Shown here one piece after another: positions 45,506 to 55,228 of a stretch of 64,000 nt of DNA (within the stretch, counting starts at the first letter, position 1; every line of letters begins with the position of its first letter). The stretch spans positions 33,538 to 97,537 of the forward strand of contig NZ_JAHBDQ010000020.1 of NCBI RefSeq assembly GCF_019956555.1. Direction: 5' to 3'. The translations under genes were made by a program, and so were the position numbers. Under the pieces are notes generated by a model that did no database searches, had not been told where the DNA came from, and worked only from the letters and a program-made list of their open reading frames with translations. Source of the DNA: Pseudomonas sp. A-RE-19. GTDB lineage: Bacteria; Pseudomonadota; Gammaproteobacteria; Pseudomonadales; Pseudomonadaceae.

Positions 45506-46273
45506 TTAGAACGTATCTTTCCAAGCCCGTAGAGCAGCAAAAACCGCACTCGGAGCCCGGTTATCGGTTCCGTTCCGTTCGTCCACTTTTTCTTTAACGG
45601 ATGTTTCGCCAGTACGCAAAAACGGGTTTGTGAGCTTTTCCAGTGCCAGCGTTGAAGGCAATGTGATGATTCCGGCTTCGCGTTGCCGAGTGACTTTGGC
45701 CAGGCGTTCGGCGGTGTCCGGGTTGCCCGGTTCGACCGCAGTGGCAAACTTCAGATTGCTCAGGGTGTATTCGTGGGTGCAATAGACCCGCGTGTCTTCG
45801 GGCAGCGCCGCGAGGCGGCTCAGCGAGTGATGCATTTGTTCGGGCGTGCCTTCGAATAGCCGTCCGCAACCAGCGGCGAACAGGGTGTCGCCGCAAAACA
45901 AATGGCCCTGGTGATAGAAGGCGATGTGCCCCAGGGTATGGCCGGGGACTTCGATGATGTCGAAGTCCCAGCCGAGCACGTTAATACGGTCATTGTCCTT
46001 GAGAGCCCTATCCCGCGCCGGAATGGTTTCACTGGCCGGGCCATAGACCGTCGCGTTTGTCGCTTTTTTCAGCTGCTCGACGCCGCCGACATGGTCATGG
46101 TGGTGATGAGTGATCAGAATATCGCTTAACACCCAACCCGGATGCGCCGCGAGCCAGGCCTGTACTGGCGCGGCATCGCCCGGATCGACCACGGCGCAGC
46201 GCTGGGTGCTGTGGTCTTGTAACAACCAGATGTAGTTGTCGGTGAAGGCGGGCAGGGCACTGATCTGTATCAT
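45506..46273 (-). CDS. gloB: Hydroxyacylglutathione hydrolase (glyoxalase II)
   Basis: GloB hydrolyses S-D-lactoylglutathione to D-lactate and glutathione in methylglyoxal detoxification. The 255-residue metallo-beta-lactamase-fold protein has the binuclear metal motif THHHHDH (55-61) and the C-terminal [13 protein letters not shown] and [10 protein letters not shown] blocks of GloB. ATG 46273 is chosen; the frame to 46384 runs back over the divergent methyltransferase promoter. It is divergent from that gene across 65 bp. Confidence 0.96.
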   Translation of the reverse strand: MIQISALPAFTDNYIWLLQDHSTQRCAVVDPGDAAPVQAWLAAHPGWVLSDILITHHHHDHVGGVEQLKKATNATVYGPASETIPARDRALKDNDRINVLGWDFDIIEVPGHTLGHIAFYHQGHLFCGDTLFAAGCGRLFEGTPEQMHHSLSRLAALPEDTRVYCTHEYTLSNLKFATAVEPGNPDTAERLAKVTRQREAGIITLPSTLALEKLTNPFLRTGETSVKEKVDERNGTDNRAPSAVFAALRAWKDTF

Positions 46274-46338
46274 CGTCGGATTCGCCAAGCGGAAAACATT
46301 GGCGCATCTTAGAACTTCCTGGCGCGTTGGAGAATGCA

Positions 46339-47097
46339 ATGACCGATAAAGCGTTCGCTCAGGCTGATCCTGACTGGCTGGCATTGATCAGCGCGGCCCG
46401 TGAATGGCTGTCCGGCCCCATTGGGCAATTTCTGCTGGACGAAGAACGACGCATGCTCGAAGACGAGTTGGGGCGCTTCTTCGGCGGTTATCTGGTGCAT
46501 TACGGTCCTTCGGCTCAGACGCCGCCGGCGGCGCCGCAGGTTCAGCGCAATGTGCGGCTCGGCGCGCCATTGCCAGGGGTGGAGATCGTCTGTGAAGAGC
46601 AGGCCTGGCCATTGAGCGAGCACGCCGCCGATGTGGTGGTGTTGCAGCACGGGCTGGATTTCTGCCTGTCGCCCCACGGTTTGCTACGCGAGGCGGCGAG
46701 CAGCGTGCGCCCCGGCGGGCATCTGCTGATTATCGGGATCAATCCCTGGAGCAGTTGGGGATTGCGCCACGTATTTGCCCATGATGCCTTGAGCAAGGCT
46801 CGCTGCATTTCGCCGTCGCGAGTCGGCGACTGGCTGAACCTGCTGGGCTTCGCGCTGGAGAAACGCCGCTTCGGGTGCTATCGTCCGCCGCTTGCGTCGC
46901 CCGCCTGGCAGGCTCGTCTGGCTGGCTGGGAACGCAAGGCCGGTGACTGGCAATTGTCGGGTGGCGGCTTCTATTTGTTGGTCGCACGCAAGATTGTGGT
47001 GGGCCTGCGGCCGTTGCGTCAGGAACGGCGCGAACCAATGGGCAAGCTGATTCCGTTGCCGATGGCCAAGGTCAACCGTCGTCATCTCGAACCGTAA
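46339..47097 (+). CDS. Class I SAM-dependent methyltransferase
   Basis: This 252-residue methyltransferase-like protein is conserved beside gloB and rnhA in pseudomonads. Its SAM motif I is atypical: no clear DxGxG loop is seen, while later strands ([25 protein letters not shown]) fit the fold. It is therefore a divergent or possibly inactive member. ATG 46339 has GGAGA upstream; the extension to 46327 is not needed. RnhA follows after 91 bp on the same strand. Confidence 0.85.
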   Translation: MTDKAFAQADPDWLALISAAREWLSGPIGQFLLDEERRMLEDELGRFFGGYLVHYGPSAQTPPAAPQVQRNVRLGAPLPGVEIVCEEQAWPLSEHAADVVVLQHGLDFCLSPHGLLREAASSVRPGGHLLIIGINPWSSWGLRHVFAHDALSKARCISPSRVGDWLNLLGFALEKRRFGCYRPPLASPAWQARLAGWERKAGDWQLSGGGFYLLVARKIVVGLRPLRQERREPMGKLIPLPMAKVNRRHLEP

Positions 47098-47188
47098 TAA
47101 CGTTGAATATTCCCGGTCGGGTTTGCCCCGGCCTCGGGCATCGTCGGTCACCGATCGGCGAGCCACCGCATTTTCTGGATAGATTGGC

Positions 47189-47641
47189 ATGAGCGATAGC
47201 GTAGAACTCTTCACCGATGGCGCCTGTAAAGGCAACCCTGGCCCGGGTGGCTGGGGTGCATTGCTGGTGTGCAAGGGCGTTGAAAAAGAACTCTGGGGCG
47301 GCGAAGCCAACACCACCAACAACCGTATGGAGTTGATGGGCGCGATCCGGGGCCTGGAAGAACTCAAACGCTCCTGCGACGTGCTGTTGGTGACCGACTC
47401 CCAGTACGTGATGAAAGGCATCAACGAGTGGATGGCCAACTGGAAGAAGCGAGGTTGGAAAACCGCGGCGAAGGAACCGGTGAAAAACGCCGACCTGTGG
47501 AAACTGCTCGATGAGCAGGTCAACCGCCACAACGTCACCTGGAAATGGGTGCGCGGGCACATCGGCCATCACGGCAATGAACGCGCCGACCAACTGGCCA
47601 ATCGCGGTGTTGATGAAGTGCGTGGGTACAAGCAGGCTTGA
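47189..47641 (+). CDS. rnhA: Ribonuclease HI
   Basis: RNase HI cuts the RNA strand of RNA-DNA hybrids. The 150-residue protein has all catalytic carboxylates: Asp10 in [14 protein letters not shown], Glu48 in NNRMELMGA, Asp70 in [10 protein letters not shown], and the C-terminal Asp in [10 protein letters not shown]. It is cytosolic. It is near dnaQ on the same strand but separated by a palindromic repeat, so the two are probably transcribed apart. Confidence 0.97.
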   Translation: MSDSVELFTDGACKGNPGPGGWGALLVCKGVEKELWGGEANTTNNRMELMGAIRGLEELKRSCDVLLVTDSQYVMKGINEWMANWKKRGWKTAAKEPVKNADLWKLLDEQVNRHNVTWKWVRGHIGHHGNERADQLANRGVDEVRGYKQA

Positions 47642-47670
47642 TTCACTGCTGATGCACCGCGTCGTGGCCA

Positions 47671-47762
47671 ATCGCGAGCAGGCTCGCCCCCACATTTGAT
47701 CTTCGTTGAGCACAAATGCTGTGAACCCCCGAATTCAATGTGGGAGCGAGCCTGCTCGCGAT
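47671..47762. repeat. REP-type inverted repeat (GTGGGAGCGAGCCTGCTCGC family)
   Basis: 24-bp arms (47671-47694 and 47739-47762) have one mismatch and a 44-bp spacer. The element lies between rnhA and dnaQ and could terminate rnhA. Confidence 0.9.
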
Positions 47763-47850
47763 GGGTGCCACACGGTGTATCTGAAAGACCCCGGCGAGCG
47801 TGTTAACATCGCCGCTTTTGCACGATTGACCCGTTGAGAGCTGATCACTG

Positions 47851-48609
47851 ATGGCCACCAGATCTGTTGTACTCGATACCGAAACCACCGGCATGCCGGT
47901 GACCGACGGCCACCGGATTATCGAAATCGGTTGTGTCGAGTTGATCGGTCGGCGCCTGACCGGCCGGCATTTCCACGTTTACCTGCAACCGGATCGCGAG
48001 AGTGACGAAGGCGCCATCGGCGTCCACGGCATCACTAACGAATTCCTGGTGGGCAAGCCGCGCTTCACCGAAGTGGCTGATGAGTTTTTCGAGTTCATCA
48101 AGGGCGCGCAGCTGATCATCCATAACGCGGCGTTCGACGTTGGCTTCATCAACAACGAATTCGCCCTGATGGGCCACCACGATCGCGCGGACATCACGCA
48201 ACACTGCTCGATCCTCGACACCCTGATGATGGCCCGGGAACGTCACCCGGGGCAGCGCAACAGCCTCGATGCCTTGTGCAAACGCTATGGCGTCGACAAC
48301 TCCGGCCGTGAACTGCACGGCGCCTTGCTCGACTCCGAGATTCTCGCCGACGTTTACCTGACCATGACTGGCGGCCAGACCAGCCTGTCGCTGGCTGGCA
48401 ATGCGTCTGATGGCAATGGTTCCGGCGAGGGCGCGGACAACTCCGCCACGGAAATCCGTCGTCTGCCGGCCGATCGCCAGCCAACCCGGATCATCCGCGC
48501 CAGTGAGGATGACCTGGCCCAGCACATTGCGCGCCTTGAAGCCATCGCCAAATCCGCCGGCGCTCCGTCGCTGTGGCAGCAATTGGCCGAGGCCAAGGCT
48601 CAGGCCTGA
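47851..48609 (+). CDS. dnaQ: DNA polymerase III epsilon subunit, proofreading exonuclease
   Basis: DnaQ removes mismatched bases at the replication fork. The 252-residue DEDDh exonuclease has Asp9 and Glu11 in LDTETTG, Asp/His in HNAAFDVGFINNE and HGALLDSEILADVY. The C-terminal ~60 residues bind the alpha polymerase subunit. ATG 47851 matches the family start. A TTAACAT -10 candidate lies near 47803-47809. Its gene is followed by a palindromic repeat. Confidence 0.96.
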   Translation: MATRSVVLDTETTGMPVTDGHRIIEIGCVELIGRRLTGRHFHVYLQPDRESDEGAIGVHGITNEFLVGKPRFTEVADEFFEFIKGAQLIIHNAAFDVGFINNEFALMGHHDRADITQHCSILDTLMMARERHPGQRNSLDALCKRYGVDNSGRELHGALLDSEILADVYLTMTGGQTSLSLAGNASDGNGSGEGADNSATEIRRLPADRQPTRIIRASEDDLAQHIARLEAIAKSAGAPSLWQQLAEAKAQA

Positions 48610-48728
48610 AAAGATCGTCCGAACGCGGCCCGAGCCTTCGGCAGCGCCTACGCCAACCGTGTCGACCATCAATCAACGGTGGGCCCCGATCCTGTAGGAG
48701 CTGCCGCAGGCTGCGATCTTTTGATCTT
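48608..48728. repeat. Degraded REP pair after dnaQ
   Basis: A well-kept right arm (GTAGGAGCTGCCGCAGGCTG and CGATCTTTTGATC, 48693-48725) faces a decayed left arm (48608-48653: AAAAGATCG, then GAGCCTTCGGCAGCGCCTAC) with a 10-bp interruption. The first base overlaps the dnaQ stop region. The remaining gap up to 48855 holds no gene. Confidence 0.7.
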
Positions 48729-48855
48729 CATAAACGCACCACCGGCATGCACTCAACGCCTCACTTCAGGGCATCGAGCTCGCCACATGCGCTCCAACCC
48801 TCTACCCTGAGGTTATTGGCAGGCCATGGTCTGCCGTCCCAGGACGCCGAGCCTC

Positions 48856-51111
48856 ATGTATAAAGATTTGAAATTTCCGGTCCTGATCGTCCACCGTGAC
48901 ATCAAGACCGACACTGTTGCCGGTGATCGTGTGCGTGGCATCGCCCGGGAGCTGGAGCAGGAAGGCTTCAGTATCGTGTCGGCGGTCGATTACAGCGAAG
49001 GGCGTCTGGTCGCCTCGACTCATCACGGCCTCTCCTGCATGTTGATTGCCGCCGAAGACGCCAGCACGAATGCTCATCTTCTACATAACATGGCCGAACT
49101 GATCCGCCTGGCACGGGTTCGGGCGCCGGACCTGCCAATCTTCGCCCTAGGCGAGCAGGTCACCCTGGAAAACACCCCGGCCGATGCCATGGCCGAGCTC
49201 AATCAGCTGCGCGGCATTCTTTATTTGTTCGAAGACACCGTGCCCTTCCTCGCCCGTCAGGTCGCTCGCGCGGCGCGCAAATACCTGGACGGTCTGTTGC
49301 CGCCGTTTTTCAAGGCGCTGGTGCAACACACCGCCGACTCCAATTATTCCTGGCACACCCCAGGGCATGGCGGCGGCGTGGCGTATCACAAGAGCCCGGT
49401 AGGGCAAGCGTTTCACCAGTTTTTCGGGGAAAACACGCTGCGTTCGGATTTGTCGGTGTCAGTGCCGGAACTCGGTTCGCTGCTCGATCACACGGGCCCG
49501 CTGGCCGAGGCGGAAGCGAGAGCCGCCCGCAACTTCGGCGCCGATCACACCTTTTTCGTGATCAATGGCACCTCGACCGCCAACAAGATCGTCTGGCACT
49601 CCATGGTTGCCCGCGATGATCTGGTGCTGGTGGATCGCAACTGTCACAAGTCGGTGCTGCACTCGATCATCATGACCGGCGCGATCCCGCTGTACCTGTG
49701 CCCGGAGCGTAATGAGCTGGGGATCATCGGCCCGATTCCGTTGAGCGAATTCAGTCGCGAATCGATTCAGGCCAAAATCGACGCCAGCCCGCTGACCCAG
49801 GGCCGCGAGCCCAAAGTCAAGTTGGCGGTGGTGACCAACTCGACTTACGACGGTCTGTGTTACAACGCCGAACTGATCAAGCAGAGCCTGGGCAACAGCG
49901 TCGAGGTGCTGCATTTCGACGAGGCCTGGTACGCCTACGCGGCGTTTCACGAGTTTTTCGCCGGCCGTTACGGCATGGGCACCTCCCGCAGCGAAGACAG
50001 CCCGCTGGTGTTCACGACGCACTCCACGCACAAACTGCTGGCGGCGTTCAGTCAGGCGTCGATGATTCACGTTCAGGATGGTGGTGCCCGGCAACTCGAT
50101 CGCGACCGCTTCAACGAAGCGTTCATGATGCACATCTCGACTTCGCCGCAGTACAGCATCATCGCTTCGCTGGACGTGGCCTCGGCGATGATGGAAGGGC
50201 CGGCCGGGCGTTCGCTGTTGCAGGAAATGTTCGACGAAGCCCTGAGTTTTCGTCGGGCCCTGGCCAATTTGCGTCAGCACATCGCCGCTGATGACTGGTG
50301 GTTTTCCATCTGGCAGCCGCCCTCGGTGGAAGGCATCGAACAGGTGATCACCGAAGACTGGCTGCTGCAACCCGACGCCGATTGGCACGGCTTTGGTGGC
50401 GTAACCGACGACTATGTGCTGCTCGACCCGATCAAGGTCACGCTGGTGATGCCGGGGTTGACGGCGGGCGGCGCTCTGAGTGCGCGGGGGATTCCGGCGG
50501 CGGTGGTCAGCAAATTCCTCTGGGAACGCGGGCTGGTGGTGGAAAAGACCGGGCTGTATTCGTTCCTGGTGCTGTTCTCGATGGGCATCACCAAGGGCAA
50601 ATGGAGTACGTTGCTGACCGAGTTGCTGGAGTTCAAGCGCAGTTACGACGCCAACATCAGTCTCGCCACTTGCCTGCCGTGCGTGGCGCAGGAAAATGTG
50701 GCGCGTTATCAGGGCATGGGCCTGCGTGATCTGTGTGATCAACTGCACGCCTGTTATCGCACCAATGCCACCGCCAAACACCTCAAACGCATGTACACGG
50801 TACTGCCGGAAGTCGCGATGAAGCCGGCGCACGCCTATGATCAATTGGTACGCGGGGAAGTGGAGGCCGTATCGATCGATGCTCTGGACGGGCGGATCGC
50901 GGCGGTGATGCTGGTGCCATACCCGCCGGGGATCCCGTTGATCATGCCCGGCGAGCGTTTTACCGAGTCGACCCGCTCGATCATCGATTACCTGGCGTTT
51001 GCCCGTACGTTCGACAGTAGCTTCCCCGGGTTTGTCGCCGATGTGCATGGCTTGCAACATGAAGACGAGGGCAATGGACGGCACTACACCGTCGATTGCA
51101 TCAAGGAATGA
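48856..51111 (+). CDS. ldcA: Orn/Lys/Arg decarboxylase (LdcA-like)
   Basis: This 751-residue PLP-dependent basic amino acid decarboxylase has the N-terminal response-regulator-like wing domain (~1-125) and a fold-I catalytic core; the cofactor lysine is Lys393 in STHKLLAAF. HTPGHGGGVAYHKSPVG is the family signature. By gene order (after dnaQ) and length it matches P. aeruginosa LdcA, a lysine decarboxylase making cadaverine; arginine or ornithine remain possible. ATG 48856 is preferred over 48826. The GNAT gene follows closely. Confidence 0.9.
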   Translation: MYKDLKFPVLIVHRDIKTDTVAGDRVRGIARELEQEGFSIVSAVDYSEGRLVASTHHGLSCMLIAAEDASTNAHLLHNMAELIRLARVRAPDLPIFALGEQVTLENTPADAMAELNQLRGILYLFEDTVPFLARQVARAARKYLDGLLPPFFKALVQHTADSNYSWHTPGHGGGVAYHKSPVGQAFHQFFGENTLRSDLSVSVPELGSLLDHTGPLAEAEARAARNFGADHTFFVINGTSTANKIVWHSMVARDDLVLVDRNCHKSVLHSIIMTGAIPLYLCPERNELGIIGPIPLSEFSRESIQAKIDASPLTQGREPKVKLAVVTNSTYDGLCYNAELIKQSLGNSVEVLHFDEAWYAYAAFHEFFAGRYGMGTSRSEDSPLVFTTHSTHKLLAAFSQASMIHVQDGGARQLDRDRFNEAFMMHISTSPQYSIIASLDVASAMMEGPAGRSLLQEMFDEALSFRRALANLRQHIAADDWWFSIWQPPSVEGIEQVITEDWLLQPDADWHGFGGVTDDYVLLDPIKVTLVMPGLTAGGALSARGIPAAVVSKFLWERGLVVEKTGLYSFLVLFSMGITKGKWSTLLTELLEFKRSYDANISLATCLPCVAQENVARYQGMGLRDLCDQLHACYRTNATAKHLKRMYTVLPEVAMKPAHAYDQLVRGEVEAVSIDALDGRIAAVMLVPYPPGIPLIMPGERFTESTRSIIDYLAFARTFDSSFPGFVADVHGLQHEDEGNGRHYTVDCIKE

Positions 51112-51125
51112 GGACCTTTGCGAGT

Positions 51126-51740
51126 ATGCAACCCGTCATGAATCCCAAGTACCCAGGCCTCTCGGTGCGTGTCGCCGATGAGGGTTTTGCGGCCTATATC
51201 TGGGGCAGTGATTTCAGTTTTGAAGTCGCCGCCTATGGCGCCGCGCAAATCGGCAAGCCGGTGGCGCAGTGGCCGGTGACGCCGATTACTCCGTATCGCA
51301 AGTGCTATGGCATCGATCCCGAGGAGTTCAGCAGTTTTCGCGATGCCGCCGACAGCGCGATTTTCATGGCCTATCTGGACGACGAGCCAGTGGGTCACCT
51401 GGTGGTCAGCACCAATTGGAACGGTTTCGCTCATATCGATGAGTTGGCGGTGCATGCGCCGGCCCGCCGTCATGGCGTAGCCAAGGCATTGCTGGACGTG
51501 GCGCAGTTCTGGAGTCGCAAGAAGAAACTGACGGGCATCATGCTGGAAACCCAGAACAACAACCTGGGTGCCTGCCGGCTTTATGAGCGTTGCGGCTACA
51601 CCGTCGGCGGGATCGATCATCTACGCTATCGCGGTATCGACCCGAACACCGCCGAGGTGGCGTTGTTCTGGTATCGGTTGTTCGATAATCCGCTGGAAAA
51701 CCCGCTCAGCTCGCCAGCATCGCCACGGCTTGTTCCGTGA
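51126..51740 (+). CDS. GNAT family N-acetyltransferase
   Basis: This 204-residue protein has a GNAT fold (~60-190). The acetyl-CoA binding motif is visible as HIDELAVHAPARRHGVAKALLD (R/Q-x-x-G-x-A type), followed by LETQNNNLGACRLYERCGY. The acceptor is unknown; being 14 bp after the decarboxylase, polyamines such as cadaverine are a reasonable guess. Starts at 51108, 51126 and 51138 are possible; 51126 has GAGG at long spacing. Its 3' end overlaps the convergent LysR gene by 35 bp. Confidence 0.85.
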   Translation: MQPVMNPKYPGLSVRVADEGFAAYIWGSDFSFEVAAYGAAQIGKPVAQWPVTPITPYRKCYGIDPEEFSSFRDAADSAIFMAYLDDEPVGHLVVSTNWNGFAHIDELAVHAPARRHGVAKALLDVAQFWSRKKKLTGIMLETQNNNLGACRLYERCGYTVGGIDHLRYRGIDPNTAEVALFWYRLFDNPLENPLSSPASPRLVP

Positions 51741-52599
51741 TGATGTCCAGTAAGGCCTGAACGGCCGGAGAGGGCTCGTGGTTCTTCAGGCTCAAGGCAT
51801 AGAGGCTGATCGGGACGGCGGGCGCCAGCGGACAGACATCGAGCCCTGCCGATCTGGCGCCGAGGGCGGTAAACGGATCGACGACCGCCAGGCCTTCACC
51901 GGCCTCGACCATGCTGCGCATCATCTGATGAGTCTGGACCCGGGTCTGGATGACCGGGGCAGGGCGTAGCGCGTGCAGTTTGTTGTCCAGCGCCGGGCTG
52001 AGCGGGTCGTGACCTTCCAGGCCGACCATCGACTGGCCGGCCAGGTCTTGCAGCGAGATGTACTTCTGCTTCGGTTGCAGCCAGCCATGGGGCGCCAGCA
52101 GCTGGAGCTTGCCCTGAGCGATGACCTGGCAATGGATGTCGGCGTGTTCCGGGTCATGCAGGCTCAGGCCCAGATCGCTTTCACGCAGCAGCAGGCTTCT
52201 GACAATCTCGCGGGTCGGTTGGCTCAATAGGGTGCAAGGTGCGTCGGGGAGGCGTCGGCGCAGGGCCGCGATGCTCTGCGGCAACAGTTGTTGCGCCAGA
52301 GGCGGCGTACAGATAATTCGCAGGGGCGGGGCCAAATATTGCTTGAGGCTGCTGGCCAGTCGCTGGACCGGCTCAAGGGCTTCGTAGACGTGGGCGATCT
52401 CGACTTGCAACTCCCGCGCCTCGCGCGTGGCTTGCAGACGGCCACGCACGCTGGCAAACAGCATGAAGCCCAACTGATCCTCGGCATCACGCAGTGTGCG
52501 TTCAACCTCGGTCACCGGCAGCTGCAGCCATTCGGCGGCGGTGCCCAGGTGACCGGTCTGCAGGAGCGCCTGGATCACTTCGATATGACGTAAACGCAT
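51706..52599 (-). CDS. LysR family regulator
   Basis: This 297-residue LysR protein has an N-terminal helix-turn-helix (GHLGTAAEWLQLPVTEVERT) with weaker match than usual to the AA..L..SQSA..R pattern: the turn reads LQLPVTEVERTL, lacking the common S-Q-S. The effector domain is normal. It lies convergent to the GNAT gene with 35-bp overlap and is divergent from nothing obvious; its target is unclear. Confidence 0.87.
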   Translation of the reverse strand: MRLRHIEVIQALLQTGHLGTAAEWLQLPVTEVERTLRDAEDQLGFMLFASVRGRLQATREARELQVEIAHVYEALEPVQRLASSLKQYLAPPLRIICTPPLAQQLLPQSIAALRRRLPDAPCTLLSQPTREIVRSLLLRESDLGLSLHDPEHADIHCQVIAQGKLQLLAPHGWLQPKQKYISLQDLAGQSMVGLEGHDPLSPALDNKLHALRPAPVIQTRVQTHQMMRSMVEAGEGLAVVDPFTALGARSAGLDVCPLAPAVPISLYALSLKNHEPSPAVQALLDIITEQAVAMLAS

Positions 52600-52687
52600 G
52601 CGTGAAGTCCATGTTCAGCAGGTGAGGGAGTCAGTCACTGAATCCTAACTCAAGTGCGAGCATATGACTTCTGCTCATAACAGCGGG

Positions 52688-52924
52688 TTATGAGGCAACG
52701 TTCGTTACAGGTTCGCGAGTGAGGGTGACGCCCGATTGCACCAGCACAAATTCGTTGTCGTCGAGTTTATTGACCCGGTCGCCAATGGCCAGCTTATAGG
52801 TGGTGACCGACGCAGGGCCGGCGAGGCCGTCGTGCGATGGGGTGGATTCCTGGAACTCATGCACGGAATAAACACGGCCTTCCGCGTCTCTTGCATGGAA
52901 CTGACCGACGAGTACTGCTGCCAT
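52688..52924 (-). CDS. Small conserved hypothetical protein
   Basis: This 78-residue soluble protein (MAAVLVGQFHARDAEGRVYS start) has no signal peptide or known motif that I can see. The alternation of charged and hydrophobic residues suggests a small beta-rich fold. ATG 52924 has AGAGG upstream. It is 88 bp upstream of the LysR start on the same strand and divergent from the FMN reductase gene. Codon use supports a real gene. Confidence 0.68.
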   Translation of the reverse strand: MAAVLVGQFHARDAEGRVYSVHEFQESTPSHDGLAGPASVTTYKLAIGDRVNKLDDNEFVLVQSGVTLTREPVTNVAS

Positions 52925-53108
52925 CTGCTTAGAACCTCTGGAGATAAATCACTCAATTTGCGGTGCTGTAGACCGTGGTTGGGCGAGGTAAGTTTTCCTA
53001 CAGGAAAAAAATAGTCAGGGGCGGTGATTTTCCGTCGCCCGCTGGTTGAATCGTCATTTGATCATCTATAACTAGAGGCTCTTTCCATCGGACAGTCGAG
53101 AATCTTCC

Positions 53109-53669
53109 ATGAGCAACGTCTATACGATCGCCGTTCTGGTCGGCAGCCTGAGAAAAGCGTCAATCAACCGCAAGGTCGCACTGGCGCTGGCCGAGCTGGC
53201 GCCTGCCCATCTGAAACTGAATATCGTCGAAATCGGTGATTTGCCGCTCTACAACGAAGACATCGATGGCGATTCACCGCCGGCAGCCTACAGCACTTTC
53301 CGACAACAAGTGAGCTCATCCGACGCGGTGCTGTTCGTGACCCCCGAATACAACCGTTCGGTGCCGGCGCCGTTGAAGAATGCGATCGACGTGGGTTCGC
53401 GTCCCTATGGCAAGAGCGCCTGGAACGGCAAGCCGGGTGCGGTGATCAGCGTTTCACCCGGTGCGGTCGGCGGATTTGGGGCCAACCACAATATTCGCCA
53501 GTCCATGGTGTTTCTCAATGTGCCGTGCATGCAGCAGCCGGAAGCCTATCTGGGCGGCGCCGGTTCAGCGTTCGATGAGGCGGGCAAGTTGTCAGAGTCG
53601 GTCAAGCCGTTCTTGCAGAAGTTCATCGATGCGTATGCGCTGTGGGTTGAGCAACATAAAAAGCAATGA
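53109..53669 (+). CDS. NADPH-dependent FMN reductase family protein
   Basis: This 186-residue flavodoxin-like protein is of the NADPH-dependent FMN reductase/quinone reductase family (ChrR/YieF-like). GSLRKASINRKVA (~11-23) binds the FMN phosphate, and PEYNRSVPAPLKNAIDVGSRP is the flavin-ring loop. It reduces quinones, azo dyes or metal oxyanions in two-electron steps, limiting oxidative stress. ATG 53109 is downstream of a TATAAC -10 candidate at 53067. A small TTTTCC/GGAAAA hairpin lies further upstream. It is monocistronic, ending before a palindromic repeat. Confidence 0.9.
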   Translation: MSNVYTIAVLVGSLRKASINRKVALALAELAPAHLKLNIVEIGDLPLYNEDIDGDSPPAAYSTFRQQVSSSDAVLFVTPEYNRSVPAPLKNAIDVGSRPYGKSAWNGKPGAVISVSPGAVGGFGANHNIRQSMVFLNVPCMQQPEAYLGGAGSAFDEAGKLSESVKPFLQKFIDAYALWVEQHKKQ

Positions 53670-53715
53670 GTTCTTTACCCTGCATTGAATAATCCGTGTG
53701 GTAAACCACAACCCC

Positions 53716-53805
53716 TGTGGGAGTGAGCCTGCTCGCGATAGCGGTGGTACATCCAGCATCGATGTTGGCTGATCCGCCACTATCGTGAGCAGGCTCACTC
53801 CCACA
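53716..53805. repeat. REP-type inverted repeat (GTGGGAGTGAGCCTGCTCGC variant)
   Basis: 32-bp arms, 53716-53747 and 53774-53805, match with a few mismatches. Both arms share the same GAGTGAG change from the family GAGCGAG, a compensated substitution that keeps the stem paired. Confidence 0.88.
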
Positions 53806-53930
53806 GGTTCTGCACTTTGACTGACTGGCGTTGGGGCAAGCCTCTCCCGCGACAGGTCTTCGCTTTACTACATATTCGAAAATCCATATATTCCACGCTT
53901 CGTTTTTCCTCGAGTTGGATCCAGGTCTCC

Positions 53931-55214
53931 ATGTTCATAGCGTCGCTGATTTTCCTGCTGACCATCACCTTGGTGATCTGGCAACCCAAAGGCCTGGGCG
54001 TTGGCTGGAGTGCGGTATTTGGCGCGGTGTTGGCGCTGCTCTTCGGGGTGGTACACCTGAGCGATATCCCGCTGGTATGGCAGATCATCTGGAATGCCAC
54101 TGGCACCTTTGTTGCGCTGATTATCATCAGCCTGCTGCTGGATGAGGCGGGGTTCTTTGCCTGGGCCGCGTTGCATGTGGCCCGTTGGGGGCGGGGCCGC
54201 GGGCGCAAACTTTTCGCTTATATGGTGCTGCTCGGTGCACTGGTGTCGGCGTTGTTTGCCAATGACGGCGCGGCGCTGATACTGACGCCGATCGTGATTT
54301 CCATGTTGCTGGCGTTACGTTTTTCCCCGGCGGCGACCCTGGCGTTCGTGATGGGCGCCGGTTTCATCGCCGACACCGCAAGCCTGCCGCTGGTGGTGTC
54401 GAACCTGGTGAACATCGTTTCCGCAGACTTCTTCGGCATCAGCTTCAACCGCTACGCCGCGGTGATGGTCCCGGTCAATCTGGTGAGCGTGGCGGCGACC
54501 CTGGCGATGTTGATGGCGTTCTTCCGTCGCGACATCCCCCGCGAATACGATCCTGAGCAATTGGCAGACCCCGCCACTGCGATTCACGATAACGCGACGT
54601 TTTATGCCGGTTGGGTGGTGCTGGCGATTCTGCTGGTGGGTTGTTTTGCCCTTGAGCCGCTGGGCATTCCGATCAGCGCGATTTCTGCGGTGTGCGCCGC
54701 CTTGCTGCTGGCCATCGCTGCCCGTGGCCACAAGATCTCCACGCGCAAGGTGATGAAAGAAGCGCCGTGGCAGATCGTGGTTTTTTCCCTGGGGATGTAC
54801 CTGGTGGTGTATGGCCTGCGCAACGCCGGGCTCACCGGGTATCTGGCCGGTTGGCTGGATGGCTTTGCCCGTTACGGCTTATGGGGCGCGGCCATGGGCA
54901 CGGGGGTACTGACGGCGTTGCTGTCGTCGATGATGAACAATCTGCCGACGGTGTTGATCGGTTTGCTTTCGATCGATGCCAGTCAGGCGACCGGTGTGGT
55001 GAAAGAGGCGATGATCTACGCCAATGTCATCGGTAGCGACCTGGGGCCGAAAATTACCCCGATTGGCAGTCTGGCGACCTTGCTGTGGCTGCATGTGCTG
55101 CAACGCAAGAATATCCGGATTGGCTGGGGGTATTACTTCAAGGTCGGGATTGTGTTGACGGTGCCGGTGTTGTTGGTGACGTTGGCGGCTTTGGCGTTGC
55201 GGTTATCCATCTAG
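53931..55214 (+). CDS. arsB: ArsB-type arsenite efflux transporter
   Basis: This 427-residue membrane protein is of the ArsB/NhaD-related ion transporter type, with about 12 helices and characteristic [13 protein letters not shown] and [16 protein letters not shown] segments. ArsB exports arsenite or antimonite using the proton gradient. Length (ArsB of E. coli is 429) and these motifs support the call. No arsR, arsC or arsH gene is nearby. I chose ATG 53931, which begins the first helix; the frame to 53817 adds unmatched residues. An AT-rich segment (53868-53900) upstream could hold a repressor site. Arsenite specificity is inferred. Confidence 0.88.
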   Translation: MFIASLIFLLTITLVIWQPKGLGVGWSAVFGAVLALLFGVVHLSDIPLVWQIIWNATGTFVALIIISLLLDEAGFFAWAALHVARWGRGRGRKLFAYMVLLGALVSALFANDGAALILTPIVISMLLALRFSPAATLAFVMGAGFIADTASLPLVVSNLVNIVSADFFGISFNRYAAVMVPVNLVSVAATLAMLMAFFRRDIPREYDPEQLADPATAIHDNATFYAGWVVLAILLVGCFALEPLGIPISAISAVCAALLLAIAARGHKISTRKVMKEAPWQIVVFSLGMYLVVYGLRNAGLTGYLAGWLDGFARYGLWGAAMGTGVLTALLSSMMNNLPTVLIGLLSIDASQATGVVKEAMIYANVIGSDLGPKITPIGSLATLLWLHVLQRKNIRIGWGYYFKVGIVLTVPVLLVTLAALALRLSI

Positions 55215-55228
55215 ACCGTGTCGGCCCA

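Noticed and set aside
49459..51084. 541-codon minus-strand frame inside the decarboxylase gene
   Set aside because: Composition is rich in His, Arg and Gln, typical of antisense translation. The plus-strand gene has full family motifs.
52985..53010. TTTTCC/GGAAAA hairpin before the FMN reductase as a terminator
   Set aside because: The stem has only 6 bp, and neither flanking gene ends here because both are divergent. A leader or operator role cannot be excluded, but evidence is too thin for a feature.
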